A stretch of DNA of 64,000 bases. Source: Roseibium album (GTDB lineage: Bacteria; Pseudomonadota; Alphaproteobacteria; Rhizobiales; Stappiaceae). Positions 1-8,980 of this stretch are shown piece after piece. The stretch covers positions 501,341 to 565,340 of the forward strand of contig NZ_CXWE01000004.1 of the NCBI RefSeq assembly GCF_001404515.1, given 5' to 3'. The notes under the pieces were generated by a model that did no database searches, had not been told where the DNA came from, and saw only the letters and a program-made list of their open reading frames with translations. Position numbers and translations under genes: made by a program. The number at the start of each line of letters is the position of its first letter. Within the stretch, counting starts at the first letter, position 1.

Positions 1-1465
1 GAGGCAACCGACAGGCCGTCTCCGTCGGCATCCGTATCATTGGCAAGAAGGTTCTGGCCGGAAAGCAGGCCATCCTCACCGACAGTGTAGCTGTCGTCGA
101 CCGAGACCGGTGCCGTGTTGTCATGCGATCCTTCAATGGTGATCGTCACCGTTGCCGGTTCGGAGTTCCCCTCGCCGTCGCTGGCAACATAAGAGAATGT
201 CTCCGTTGCGGTCTCTTCATCGCCCAGGTGATCGAATGCACCGTTCTGGTCATAGGAGAACGTGCCGTCGGCATTCACCGTCAGCAGTGCACCGGAATCC
301 AGCACGATCTGCGAGCCGACCGACGCAGGAGAGCCATTGACCGAGGCAACCGACAGGCCGTCTCCGTCGGCATCCGTATCATTGGCAAGAAGGTTCTGGC
401 CGGAAAGCAGGCCATCCTCACCGACAGTGTAGCTGTCGTCGACCGAGACCGGTGCCGTGTTGTCATGCGATCCTTCAATGGTGATCGTCACCGTTGCCGG
501 TTCGGAGTTCCCCTCGCCGTCGCTGGCAACATAAGAGAATGTCTCCGTTGCGGTCTCTTCATCGCCCAGGTGATCGAATGCACCGTTCTGGTCATAGGAG
601 AACGTGCCGTCGGCATTCACCGTCAGCAGTGCACCGGAATCCAGCACGATCTGCGAGCCGACCGACGCAGGAGAGCCATTGACCGAGGCAACCGACAGGC
701 CGTCTCCGTCGGCATCCGTATCATTGGCAAGAAGGTTCTGGCCGGAAAGCAGGCCATCCTCACCGACAGTGTAGCTGTCGTCGACCGAGACCGGTGCCGT
801 GTTGTCATGCGATCCTTCAATGGTGATCGTCACCGTTGCCGGTTCGGAGTTCCCCTCTCCGTCACTGGCAACATAAGAGAAGGTCTCCGTTGCCGTCTCT
901 TCATCGTCCAGGTGATCAAAGGCACCGTTCTGGTCATAAGAGAATGTTCCGTCGGCATTCACCGTCAGCAGCGCACCGGAATCCAGCACGATCTGCGAGC
1001 CGACCGAAGCGGAAGAGCCATTGACCGAGGCAACCGACAGGCCGTCGCCATCGGCATCCGTATCATTGGCAAGAAGGTTCTGGCCGGAAAGCAGGCCATC
1101 CTCACCGACAGTGTAGCTGTCGTCGACCGAGACCGGTGCCGTGTTGTCATGCGATCCTTCAATGGTGATCGTCACCGTTGCCGGTTCGGAGTTCCCCTCT
1201 CCGTCACTGGCAACATAAGAGAAGGTCTCCGTTGCCGTCTCTTCATCGTCCAGGTGATCAAAGGCACCGTTCTGGTCATAAGAGAATGTTCCGTCGGCAT
1301 TCACCGTCAGCAGCGCACCGGAATCCAGCACGATCTGCGAGCCGACCGAAGCGGAAGAGCCATTGACCGAGGCAACCGACAGGCCGTCGCCATCGGCATC
1401 CGTATCATTGGCAAGAAGGTTCTGGCCGGAAAGCAGGCCATCCTCACCGACAGTGTAGCTGTCGT
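1..1465 (-). repeat. 342-bp tandem repeat array (114-residue cadherin-like domains)
   Basis: A 342-bp unit recurs at exact spacing; for example GATCCTTCAATGGTGATC starts at 127, 469, 811 and 1153, and GAGGCAACCGACAGG at 1, 343, 685, 1027 and 1369. Units 1-342 and 343-684 appear identical. From about 855 the array switches to a second variant (TCTCCGTCACTGG instead of TCGCCGTCGCTGG), and its copies are again near identical to one another. The period is a multiple of three, so copy changes keep the reading frame. The array continues beyond the left edge. Confidence 0.95.
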
Positions 1466-3401
1466 TTTCTGCATCGGGCGCGGAATTCGTGTCCGCCTCG
1501 AGCGAATCCAGGATGGACTGGTGGCTGACTGTCTGATCTGCAAACCCAAGCCACTCGACCGTAAACTCCACAAGGTCCACGGCAACATTGATGACCTGAA
1601 GGAACGAGCCGCTCACGGCAAAACTGTAGTCCGAAAAATTGCCGGAGAAGATAGCCGTATCCGTTCCCGATCCACCGAGATAAGTGTCATTGCCCGCGCT
1701 GTCGTGGAATGTATCGTTGCCACCATTCCCGGTCAGGGTATTGTCGGCACTATTGCCATGGAAAGTCTCCGCTCCCGAACCGCCGATCGCGTTTTCAATG
1801 ATCGTGCCTTCCGCAATTGTCAGGTTTCCAGTTCTGCCGCCGATGCTTGATACCGAAGGTCCCGTTGACTGACTGTCGCTTGGCGCAAGGTTGATTACGG
1901 AATTGTTGCCATAGCCCGACAGGTCGAGCGTATCGATGCCACCGCTGTCGACAATTGTTGACGCGGTCTTGTGCGCATAGCTCGACCATTGCGCCCAGAT
2001 ATCACTCACATCGGACGTTACCGTCGTGTTGAAGCCCCAGGTCGTGTTTTCGGTAAATGCATTCGAAACGCCGTAACCTTGTGACCCGTAGATCGCATCC
2101 AGCGCCATCCAGTCGACGGACATCGGTGTTTGCAAAAGCGCACCCGACGCATCTACATTCGTATTCTCTGTCTGGCTGAAATAGGACATCATCGATGCCT
2201 GCCAGCTGTCATTTGCAAAATTGTTGCTGACACCGAAGGTCGCAGAGCCGTTGTAGTTGCCCTGGTGACCGAGGCCGAGCGCATGACCGATCTCGTGGAA
2301 GATCGTTTGCAGCGTGTAGTCGTTGTAGGTCGACGTTCCCCCCGACCAGGAGCTTGCAACATTCACATAGCTCGCCGCAATTGTACCGCTGCTGTAGTAG
2401 CTGTAGTTGGCCCAGGCACCGGAGGAATTGTCGCTGAAGAAGAAATCGACTTCAGACGTGTTTGTCGAAGTCGTTTCTTCGAAATCAATGCCAAGCGTCG
2501 CTTCGAACAACTTGAAGGCCTCACGCACCAGAACCTTGCGTTCTTCGGTAATGCCATTGCTGTCGGAGGAAAAACCGGAGAGGTTGTAATGGAGAACGCC
2601 ATTGTTGGCGTCGGTTCCGGATGTTCCAAGATTGTGGGACAATGTCCCTTCCGAATTGGAAACATTCAGTCCCTTGTCCGCCCAGTAACCGCTGGTCAGA
2701 TAGTCTGCCATATCTCCCAGCGTAGACGGCGCGGAAGTCGTTCCAGTCGAGCTCAGACCCGCTTCAGAATCCGCATTGAGCGTCACGCTGCTTTCTTCCC
2801 GGGCACCACATCCCGGGCATGGGCAGGTTTGATCGTGCAGGATAATGCCGTCGTCACCAACCGCTGGGGCAAAGGCTTCGAAAACCGATGCCGTGCTGTC
2901 GCCTTCCCCCGGCTGCGCAGCCTGCTCAGTGGAACGGGCATCATGACCGGTGTTTTCGGTAGCGCCCCCCGGTTCAGCTACCGGGGTATTTGTGTCCGGT
3001 CTCGCAGGTTGGTTGCCTTCACCGTTCGCGTCAGGTTCGCCATCAAAGAGTGAATCGAAAAGCGCCTTGAGCGGGCTGTCGTTTCCGGCATCGCTCATGT
3101 CAGGCTCAACAGAAGAACCAGAAGCGTCGTCTTCCACTTCAGCGACATCAGTGTCGGTAGGATCTTCCTTGCGGGATCGCGCTGATTTCCACGCCGGCCC
3201 TGATCCGAGAAACTGTATCCAACGTGCGCCGAACGAAGTTGCGCCGGAAATGTCCGTGTCTTCCGGGTCGATCGCCGGTGTCCCTTGAGAAATCTCTGAA
3301 GACCACCGCCCCGACTTGAAACTCGCGGCAACGGAAGACCCGAAGACAGCCTGTGGAATGACTGGACCGTTTTTGAACCCAAAATTAAATGCCGGATGCA
3401 T
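1..3401 (-). CDS. Serralysin-like M10 metalloprotease with cadherin-like tandem repeats (C-terminus beyond window)
   Basis: Read on the minus strand from an ATG at 3401, the frame stays open to the left edge, so at least 1133 residues are present and the C-terminus is missing. The N-terminal ~200 residues are low-complexity and acidic with a Cys motif (TCPCPGCG) and no signal peptide. The zinc site HEIGHALGLGH lies at about residues 369-379, followed by a serralysin-type Met-turn (MSYF). A short NDTLTGNGGNDTF-type RTX stretch follows. From about residue 645 on, the protein consists of ~114-residue cadherin/VCBS-like repeats (NGSPASVGSQIVLDSG..., TFSYVASDGEG..., DDSYTVGEDG...). Family knowledge: M10 proteases of this type are secreted by type I systems through C-terminal signals and are calcium dependent. 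Secretion and adhesion roles are inferred. It is related to the M10 protein at 53836-55875, with closely similar flanks of the zinc site. The start is supported by the open frame only; no strong RBS is seen. Confidence 0.88.
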   Translation of the reverse strand, partial: MHPAFNFGFKNGPVIPQAVFGSSVAASFKSGRWSSEISQGTPAIDPEDTDISGATSFGARWIQFLGSGPAWKSARSRKEDPTDTDVAEVEDDASGSSVEPDMSDAGNDSPLKALFDSLFDGEPDANGEGNQPARPDTNTPVAEPGGATENTGHDARSTEQAAQPGEGDSTASVFEAFAPAVGDDGIILHDQTCPCPGCGAREESSVTLNADSEAGLSSTGTTSAPSTLGDMADYLTSGYWADKGLNVSNSEGTLSHNLGTSGTDANNGVLHYNLSGFSSDSNGITEERKVLVREAFKLFEATLGIDFEETTSTNTSEVDFFFSDNSSGAWANYSYYSSGTIAASYVNVASSWSGGTSTYNDYTLQTIFHEIGHALGLGHQGNYNGSATFGVSNNFANDSWQASMMSYFSQTENTNVDASGALLQTPMSVDWMALDAIYGSQGYGVSNAFTENTTWGFNTTVTSDVSDIWAQWSSYAHKTASTIVDSGGIDTLDLSGYGNNSVINLAPSDSQSTGPSVSSIGGRTGNLTIAEGTIIENAIGGSGAETFHGNSADNTLTGNGGNDTFHDSAGNDTYLGGSGTDTAIFSGNFSDYSFAVSGSFLQVINVAVDLVEFTVEWLGFADQTVSHQSILDSLEADTNSAPDAENDSYTVGEDGLLSGQNLLANDTDADGDGLSVASVNGSSASVGSQIVLDSGALLTVNADGTFSYDQNGAFDHLDDEETATETFSYVASDGEGNSEPATVTITIEGSHDNTAPVSVDDSYTVGEDGLLSGQNLLANDTDADGDGLSVASVNGSSASVGSQIVLDSGALLTVNADGTFSYDQNGAFDHLDDEETATETFSYVASDGEGNSEPATVTITIEGSHDNTAPVSVDDSYTVGEDGLLSGQNLLANDTDADGDGLSVASVNGSPASVGSQIVLDSGALLTVNADGTFSYDQNGAFDHLGDEETATETFSYVASDGEGNSEPATVTITIEGSHDNTAPVSVDDSYTVGEDGLLSGQNLLANDTDADGDGLSVASVNGSPASVGSQIVLDSGALLTVNADGTFSYDQNGAFDHLGDEETATETFSYVASDGEGNSEPATVTITIEGSHDNTAPVSVDDSYTVGEDGLLSGQNLLANDTDADGDGLSVA

Positions 3402-3972
3402 GAAGCCTCTCAAAACAGGTTTCCCTAGATCCGCAAAATCAAAAATCCTGCAGCAGACGGCCCATACTCTGGGTTACGGAAAGCAAGCTATCCACCAACT
3501 TGGGGTATATAAAAAATAGTATTGCAAAGTATAATTTTTTAAAATTTGAATTTTATTTGTGTATATTCTCAAATTCTATAAGTTAACAAAATGTAAATAG
3601 TCAAAATACATTCATTTGAACAAGAGTAAACACTTTGAAGCAAAATCTCTTTCGGGCTGGAACACCCGCAAATTTACCACTGATAAAGGTTATGAAAGCG
3701 CTTCACCCATTGTTCATTCGATATCTTTCAAAGCATGTCAGAGGCAAAAAAAATCAGATTATCTTTCATTTTGTTCTGTAGACGCGCTGTTTCGAAGCGT
3801 CATATGCCCTAACCGGCAAAAAAAACGCAATCTCAGTCGAGCGGGAATGGAGCGTGTTGCATTGCAAACTTCGATTGTATACAAGCGCGCACAATTGTTT
3901 TCCGGTACAACTCTGTATCGCAAGACTTCGTTCGCCGATCCCGGCACCTAATCCCGCGAGGCACATCCGTCC
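3402..3972. other. AT-rich divergent intergenic region between M10 protease and icd
   Basis: This 571-bp gap holds the upstream regions of two divergent genes. The part from about 3500 to 3620 is markedly AT-rich compared with the coding DNA around it, which fits a promoter or silencer-protein target upstream of the protease. An open frame at 3616-3951 has no RBS and no recognisable protein features, so it is not called. I see no hairpin terminator or RNA gene. Confidence 0.5.
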
Positions 3973-5190
3973 ATGGCAAAGATCAAAGTCGAAAATCCGG
4001 TCGTCGAACTCGATGGCGACGAGATGACACGTATCATCTGGACCTTCATCAAGGACAAGCTGATCCATCCCTATCTCGACATCGATCTGCAGTATTACGA
4101 CCTCTCCATTCAAAAGCGCGACGAAACCGACGACCAGATCACCGTCGACGCAGCCAATGCCATCAAGGAGCACGGGGTTGGGATCAAATGCGCAACCATC
4201 ACGCCCGATGAAGCCCGTGTCGAGGAATTCGACCTCAAGCGCATGTACCGGTCTCCCAACGGCACGATCCGCAATATTCTGGGAGGCGTCATTTTCCGCG
4301 AACCGATCATCATGCAGAACGTCCCTCGGCTGGTTCCCGGTTGGACACAGCCGATCATCGTCGGCCGCCATGCCTTTGGCGATCAATATCGAGCGACAGA
4401 TTTCACGTTCCCGGGCAAGGGCAAGCTGACAATCAAGTTTGTCGGCGAGGACGGAACCGAAATCGAGCGCGACGTCTATGACGCCCCCTCCTCCGGTGTC
4501 GCAATGGCCATGTACAATCTTGATGACTCGATCCGTGATTTCGCCCGCGCGTCACTGAACTACGCGCTGCAACGCAAGGTGCCCTGCTATCTTTCCACCA
4601 AGAACACGATTCTCAAGGCTTATGACGGGCGTTTCAAGGATCTTTTCCAGGAGATCTACGATGCCGAATTCAAGGACGGATATGCTGATGCGGGTATCTG
4701 GTATGAGCATCGCCTGATCGATGACATGGTCGCCTCTGCACTCAAGTGGTCAGGCGGTTATGTCTGGGCCTGCAAGAACTATGACGGTGATGTCCAATCC
4801 GACACAGTTGCGCAAGGGTTCGGTTCTCTCGGTCTGATGACTTCGGTTCTGATGACACCAGACGGCAAGACCGTGGAAGCGGAAGCTGCCCATGGCACGG
4901 TTACGCGTCACTATCGCCAGCATCAGAAGGGCGAAAGCACGTCGACCAATTCGATCGCCTCGATCTTCGCCTGGACCCGTGGCCTTGCCCACCGGGCGAA
5001 ACTAGACGGCAATGACAAGCTGGCCGGTTTTGCCAGGACGCTTGAAAGCGTTTGTATCAAAACCGTTGAATCCGGTTACATGACCAAGGATCTTGCCTTG
5101 CTCGTGGGTCCGGATCAGGGCTGGCTGACGACAACGGGTTTTCTCGACAAGATCGATGAAAACCTGGCGAAGGAAATGGCGGATCTCTAG
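3973..5190 (+). CDS. icd: NADP-dependent isocitrate dehydrogenase
   Basis: The 405-residue protein catalyses oxidative decarboxylation of isocitrate to 2-oxoglutarate with NADP in the TCA cycle, in the cytoplasm. The N-terminus ([19 protein letters not shown]) and the length are those of the eukaryote-like homodimeric IDH subfamily that alphaproteobacteria use, not the E. coli type. Further family blocks are [23 protein letters not shown] and the C-terminal [17 protein letters not shown]. The ATG at 3973 begins the conserved N-terminus and has a GCGAGG sequence 13 bp upstream. The gene is transcribed alone, convergent with the small minus-strand gene at 5213-5566; only 22 bp separate them. 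Confidence 0.97.
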   Translation: MAKIKVENPVVELDGDEMTRIIWTFIKDKLIHPYLDIDLQYYDLSIQKRDETDDQITVDAANAIKEHGVGIKCATITPDEARVEEFDLKRMYRSPNGTIRNILGGVIFREPIIMQNVPRLVPGWTQPIIVGRHAFGDQYRATDFTFPGKGKLTIKFVGEDGTEIERDVYDAPSSGVAMAMYNLDDSIRDFARASLNYALQRKVPCYLSTKNTILKAYDGRFKDLFQEIYDAEFKDGYADAGIWYEHRLIDDMVASALKWSGGYVWACKNYDGDVQSDTVAQGFGSLGLMTSVLMTPDGKTVEAEAAHGTVTRHYRQHQKGESTSTNSIASIFAWTRGLAHRAKLDGNDKLAGFARTLESVCIKTVESGYMTKDLALLVGPDQGWLTTTGFLDKIDENLAKEMADL

Positions 5191-5212
5191 TGCGTGGATC
5201 CGCGTCGCAATG

Positions 5213-5566
5213 TCAAAAGAATGAAGGCGATGGTGGTACGATCACGTCCGCGACATAGTCGCTGACATTGGCCGGGATCCGGGTGGCGTGGGCTGCAACA
5301 CCCACCGCCTCCGCACCGGCCTCAATTCCGAATGTCTCGACAAATTTCGTTCTGGACCCCTCGATTGAAATCGTCGTCCCGTCATCTCCGGTGACCCGAA
5401 AGCCAAATCCTTCCAGCGCCTTGCGCGCGGTGTCGCGGACTTCCGGGGGGACCCTGTATTTGTCTATCACGCTGGCGGTCAGCGCCTCTTGTGCATCCAG
5501 GATGGACGTTCCGTCGGCTCGTTTGAGCACCACCTGCGCGCCGTAGACTGTGTCGTCGTCCGTCAT
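5213..5566 (-). CDS. Stand-alone subtilase-prodomain-like protein
   Basis: This 117-residue protein has no signal peptide. It aligns with the N-terminal ~90 residues of the subtilase encoded just upstream on the same strand: both carry LDAQEAL/FDAEEAI, VRDTxxAL, GFxV, TTISI and F...FG in the same order and spacing. Subtilase prodomains (I9-like) act as folding chaperones and tight inhibitors of their protease, and separately encoded copies are known as protease inhibitors in fungi and bacteria. A role as inhibitor or chaperone for the neighbour is therefore a reasonable inference from sequence similarity and position (82 bp downstream). It lacks any catalytic residues. No enzymatic function is proposed. 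Confidence 0.75.
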   Translation of the reverse strand: MTDDDTVYGAQVVLKRADGTSILDAQEALTASVIDKYRVPPEVRDTARKALEGFGFRVTGDDGTTISIEGSRTKFVETFGIEAGAEAVGVAAHATRIPANVSDYVADVIVPPSPSFF

Positions 5567-5648
5567 TGGTCTCCACTTTCAGGACAAATTGCCGACAAAG
5601 GCATGCGCACCGTGCGCATGCCGATCTTTCCTCAGCCTGCTACAGGCC

Positions 5649-7196
5649 TTACCTTGAGCGCAAGGTATCTATCATGTCGTCGATAAACTCCTTGGAAAAT
5701 TCCGGCATGGAGCCCGACGTCACCATTGCCAGCTGTTTCTCGCGTGTGGCGTTGAAGAACGTAGCTGCAACGTCACCCATCGTATTGATATATGCCCATT
5801 TGGCATCTGCAAGCCCCGCTCCGGTCGCAAGATCGGGACCGCTCGTGGCGGTGTGACCCATTTGGGTTGTGCCCTTTTTGACGTCACGGGCACTCTTGAT
5901 CAGGCTGTCCTTTACCTGTGCAGGCGTAAGCGACGCATCCTTTTCAAGGATCAGGGCGCAAATTCCTGCGATCTGCGGACACGCGGCGGAAGTTCCGGAA
6001 AACAGTCCCCACCCGTCCGTGTTCGAGCCGGTTGACGGTGCGATGCCATCCAGAGACGCTCCCGACTGGACCGGCAACATCAGGCTTGGCGCTTTGGTTC
6101 CGCCGATATTGACGCCTTTGCCGGTCAGCCCGCAAAGGTCGGGCACCTGGCGCCCCGGATACCAGGTTGAATTGAAACTTGAGGCATAACTGGAAGCTTC
6201 AAAGTCGTTCTCATCAGGAAGGTTCACGTGGACACCACCGACGGATATCACGTCCGGATGGCTTCCCGGGAACCCGAAGTGACCGTTACCGGCCGAAAAA
6301 CACACGACAACACCCTGGGCTACCGCATTGGCAACCGCTGCTTCCAGGGGCTTCAGCCAGTTCGGGATCGTGGTCCCGGGTGTATCGACGCTGTAACCCC
6401 AGCTGTTTGTCAGAATTTGTGGTTTGGGGTTGGCATTCAACGCCGCATTTATCGCCCCGACTGTATCGTTACCCATCTTGGTCATGCGCAATTTACAGTC
6501 CGGCGCGCAGGCGAACACGTTGGCACTTTCTCCTGTGCCATGGCCGTTGGGGTCATCGGCCGGGTCCGTCGCACCTGGGGCCAGGATCGTGGACAGAAGC
6601 CTGTAGCCGCGGGAACTGAAAAACGGATGCCGGTAGTGGCCGGTATCAAGCATCCCGACCACAATATTCTTGCCTGTCACTCCGAGCCGGTGAACCCGGG
6701 CCGCTCTCAACACGACGGCAACACCATCGGGGACCATCAGATAGGGGTAAGCATCCTTGTGAACCGATGCGAGCGGCGGGATCGGATGAGTCGCGAAATA
6801 GGTGGGAGGACGTGCAACAACTGCGCCTTCGATCAGCTTGCTGAATTCATCGGGCGCATTCATGAGGGCTGCCTCCGGCTCCTCGCTTGTCGCCATGAAC
6901 TCAACAGTCGTCTCCGGACGGATTTCCGCTTTTTGCTTAGTCAGTTTTGCTCCGAAAAAATCCTTGAAGAGCTTCGCGGTACCGCCGATTGAAATTGTTG
7001 TTTCGTTCGACGCCTCTTCAAAGACATGGAACCCCGCCCGGCTCAAGGCGCGCTTTGTATCGCGGACGTCCGAAGGATCGGAGTTGAACTGTTTTACATT
7101 GTCACTGGTGATCGCTTCCTCTGCGTCAAATAATGTCGTCGGGCCAAGCGAACGAGGTGAGACCGTGGCAATAACTTCATATTCTCCATTGCTCAT
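5649..7196 (-). CDS. Subtilisin-like serine protease (S8 family) with N-terminal prodomain
   Basis: The 515-residue protein is a subtilase with the complete catalytic triad: Asp184 (VVGMLDTGH), His219 (DPNGHGTG), Ser403 (FSGTSAACPQIAG), plus the oxyanion Asn304 (SAGNG). Residues 1 to ~90 form a prodomain-like region, which is repeated as a separate gene downstream. I chose the ATG at 7196 because GGGAG lies just upstream (ATAGGGAGATTTATC); an upstream in-frame start at 7295 would add a hydrophobic stretch but has no RBS. With the 7196 start no signal peptide is visible, so the protein is either cytoplasmic or leaves by a non-Sec route. It forms a two-gene operon with 5213-5566. The C-terminal ~45 residues after the catalytic core match nothing I know. 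Confidence 0.9.
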   Translation of the reverse strand: MSNGEYEVIATVSPRSLGPTTLFDAEEAITSDNVKQFNSDPSDVRDTKRALSRAGFHVFEEASNETTISIGGTAKLFKDFFGAKLTKQKAEIRPETTVEFMATSEEPEAALMNAPDEFSKLIEGAVVARPPTYFATHPIPPLASVHKDAYPYLMVPDGVAVVLRAARVHRLGVTGKNIVVGMLDTGHYRHPFFSSRGYRLLSTILAPGATDPADDPNGHGTGESANVFACAPDCKLRMTKMGNDTVGAINAALNANPKPQILTNSWGYSVDTPGTTIPNWLKPLEAAVANAVAQGVVVCFSAGNGHFGFPGSHPDVISVGGVHVNLPDENDFEASSYASSFNSTWYPGRQVPDLCGLTGKGVNIGGTKAPSLMLPVQSGASLDGIAPSTGSNTDGWGLFSGTSAACPQIAGICALILEKDASLTPAQVKDSLIKSARDVKKGTTQMGHTATSGPDLATGAGLADAKWAYINTMGDVAATFFNATREKQLAMVTSGSMPEFSKEFIDDMIDTLRSR

Positions 7197-7702
7197 GATA
7201 AATCTCCCTATAAAAGTCGTTTTTCCATGAAATATAAGACCTGCAGAAATGATGCAGGAGGGTACAATTATTAACAGTACCAGAGAGCTCAACACGAACT
7301 AGAGAATAAAAGTATTATTCGAGAACAAAATTCCTCGAAACTATTATAATTTTGTCTTGTTAATAAAAAAGAACGCAACGCAATTACACGTAAGGATAGT
7401 CCTGAGTTTTGTTCATCTCGGGAACGTCTAAAAAAAGAAACGTGATTGCTTGGCGATAACAAACAAGTGCGCCACAACCTGGAAAAAGATCGCGAGCAAA
7501 GGCTTTGAACAGCATTTTTCGGCTTGTTCAAGACACGGAAAACAATCGCGTCGTGCCCCTCCGGAAAATTAACAGGGCTGAGGCCCGTTGTTCAGTCATT
7601 TGACGCAAGCTAATGTCTCTATTGACCGGTCCCTGCTCCGGGGACATGCAACATCGACGGAACCACCAGGCTGATGCCGGCCAACAAGATGAGCGGACAC
7701 AG
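7197..7702. other. Divergent intergenic region, subtilase / GST
   Basis: About 500 bp separate the subtilase start from the GST start. The first 200 bp are AT-rich and probably hold the subtilase promoter. An 80-codon minus-strand frame (7289-7531) has no RBS or family resemblance. The 5' extension of the GST frame (7613-7702) is not similar to GSTs and is treated as leader. Nothing else is recognised. Confidence 0.4.
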
Positions 7703-8341
7703 ATGATCGAATTATTCGGCTCGGACTATTCAGTTTATGTGCGCTCAGCCAGGTTGACGCTTGAGGAAAAGGGCATCGACTACACCCTGTGTCCGATTGA
7801 TGTCTTCGCACCCGGTGGCCCACCGGACAGCTATCTGGCGCTGAATCCCTTTGCGAAAATCCCCACTCTAAGGCACGGCACATTCGTCATTTACGAGACC
7901 GGCGCCATTCTGCGCTATGTCGATGAGCAGCTTGAAGGCCCCGCGCTTCAGCCTGACGACATTCAGGTGCGAGCACGGATGAACCAGATCCTGTCCATCC
8001 TGGACGCCTATGCCTATTCGACGCTTGTCTGGGAGATCTATGTCGAGCGTGTGGTGAAGCCGCGCGACGGCAGCGCTCCGGACGAGGTCAGGATCTCATC
8101 GGCAATCGGTCAGGCCCGACGAATTGTCACGGCGCTTGAAGAATTGACGCGGTCCGGGCCGTTTCTTCTCGGCAACCAGTTGACCCTCGCTGACTGTCAC
8201 GCGGCCTCGATGATGCATCTGTTTCAGCAGGCGGAAGAAGGTGCCCTGCTCCTGAAGAGCGCTCCGGTGTTGTCCCGCTGGCTTGAGATGTTCAGATCGA
8301 GAGCGAGTTTTGTAAAAACCGCGCCGACTGCCGGCGACTAG
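7703..8341 (+). CDS. Glutathione S-transferase family protein
   Basis: A 212-residue cytosolic GST. The N-terminal thioredoxin-like domain has the expected pattern: IELFGSDYSVYVRSARLTLEEKG, then NPFAKIPTLRHG with the cis-proline motif, then the glutathione-contacting YETGAILRYVDE. The C-terminal all-helical domain includes LTLADCHAASMM, close to the conserved N-capping box. I placed the start at 7703 because the fold begins there; 30 codons upstream are in frame but do not fit the family. The substrate cannot be told. The gene is monocistronic, followed by 246 bp without a supported gene. Confidence 0.85.
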   Translation: MIELFGSDYSVYVRSARLTLEEKGIDYTLCPIDVFAPGGPPDSYLALNPFAKIPTLRHGTFVIYETGAILRYVDEQLEGPALQPDDIQVRARMNQILSILDAYAYSTLVWEIYVERVVKPRDGSAPDEVRISSAIGQARRIVTALEELTRSGPFLLGNQLTLADCHAASMMHLFQQAEEGALLLKSAPVLSRWLEMFRSRASFVKTAPTAGD

Positions 8342-8587
8342 ATCGCAGTATGATGATTTGAATGTCGCTGATCACCTGGATGAGAAGCAGGAAATTCGAT
8401 CGATTATAAAAGCCGCAATGTGCTCTTGCAGGCCCATGGAATTTCCGGTCCGAACCTGACCACATCCAGGCTGCAGGATCCGATCTGGTCAGCTCCAGAG
8501 GAACCCAGATGACGATAGCGGTACTGGCTCGGCGCATTCAGCCTGAGGTCAATCTGAACGGAATCCGACTGAGGCCTGCATTGCATT

Positions 8588-8890
8588 TCATCGGTTTTTT
8601 CCAAGCACGCAAACACTGCTGGAGTAGTTGTCAATGACGATCGCTACCTGTTTCGCCAGTTTTCGGACGATCACCGCCTCGCTCGGATTTGTTTTTGACA
8701 ATTCGAGCATTTCAATAATGTTGCGCGACAGTGCAACCACTTCGCCGGACTTGTCGAAATAGCTGTCGACACCATCGGCTTCCCAACAATCCACCAATCT
8801 CTGAAAACCGGCGATCAACATTTCATTTTTGGAACTGTCGATATCATCAGAAGGCAGAAATCCCAGGATTGAAACCACTTCACCCATCAT
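8588..8890 (-). CDS. Small acidic protein co-transcribed with chemoreceptor, function unknown
   Basis: 100 residues, predicted largely helical and acidic, with no signal peptide or membrane segment. I do not recognise a family. A strong Shine-Dalgarno (AGGAGGGA) precedes two consecutive ATG codons (8890 and 8887); spacing favours the second. The gene lies 90 bp downstream of the chemoreceptor on the same strand, so co-transcription is likely. A role linked to that receptor is inferred from position only. Confidence 0.65.
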   Translation of the reverse strand: MMGEVVSILGFLPSDDIDSSKNEMLIAGFQRLVDCWEADGVDSYFDKSGEVVALSRNIIEMLELSKTNPSEAVIVRKLAKQVAIVIDNYSSSVCVLGKNR

Positions 8891-8980
8891 TCCCTCCTAT
8901 TGTTCGCCAGATTTTTCGCCCGATCGATTGTCAGGAAGAGTTTTGAAAGGGAGTTGAGATCCACAACTCCCTCCATTGGA

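Noticed and set aside
1-1465. Possible CRISPR array
   Set aside because: The repeats are 342 bp, contiguous, in frame and without spacers.
123-1850. Long plus-strand open frame with repeated arginine-rich sequence
   Set aside because: It is an antisense frame of the 342-bp repeats of the M10 protease gene; the minus strand gives cadherin-like repeats joined to an intact HEIGH zinc site.
3616-3951. 111-codon plus frame upstream of icd
   Set aside because: No RBS, no family resemblance, AT-rich promoter-like DNA.
7289-7531. 80-codon minus frame
   Set aside because: No RBS and AT-rich sequence upstream of the subtilase gene.
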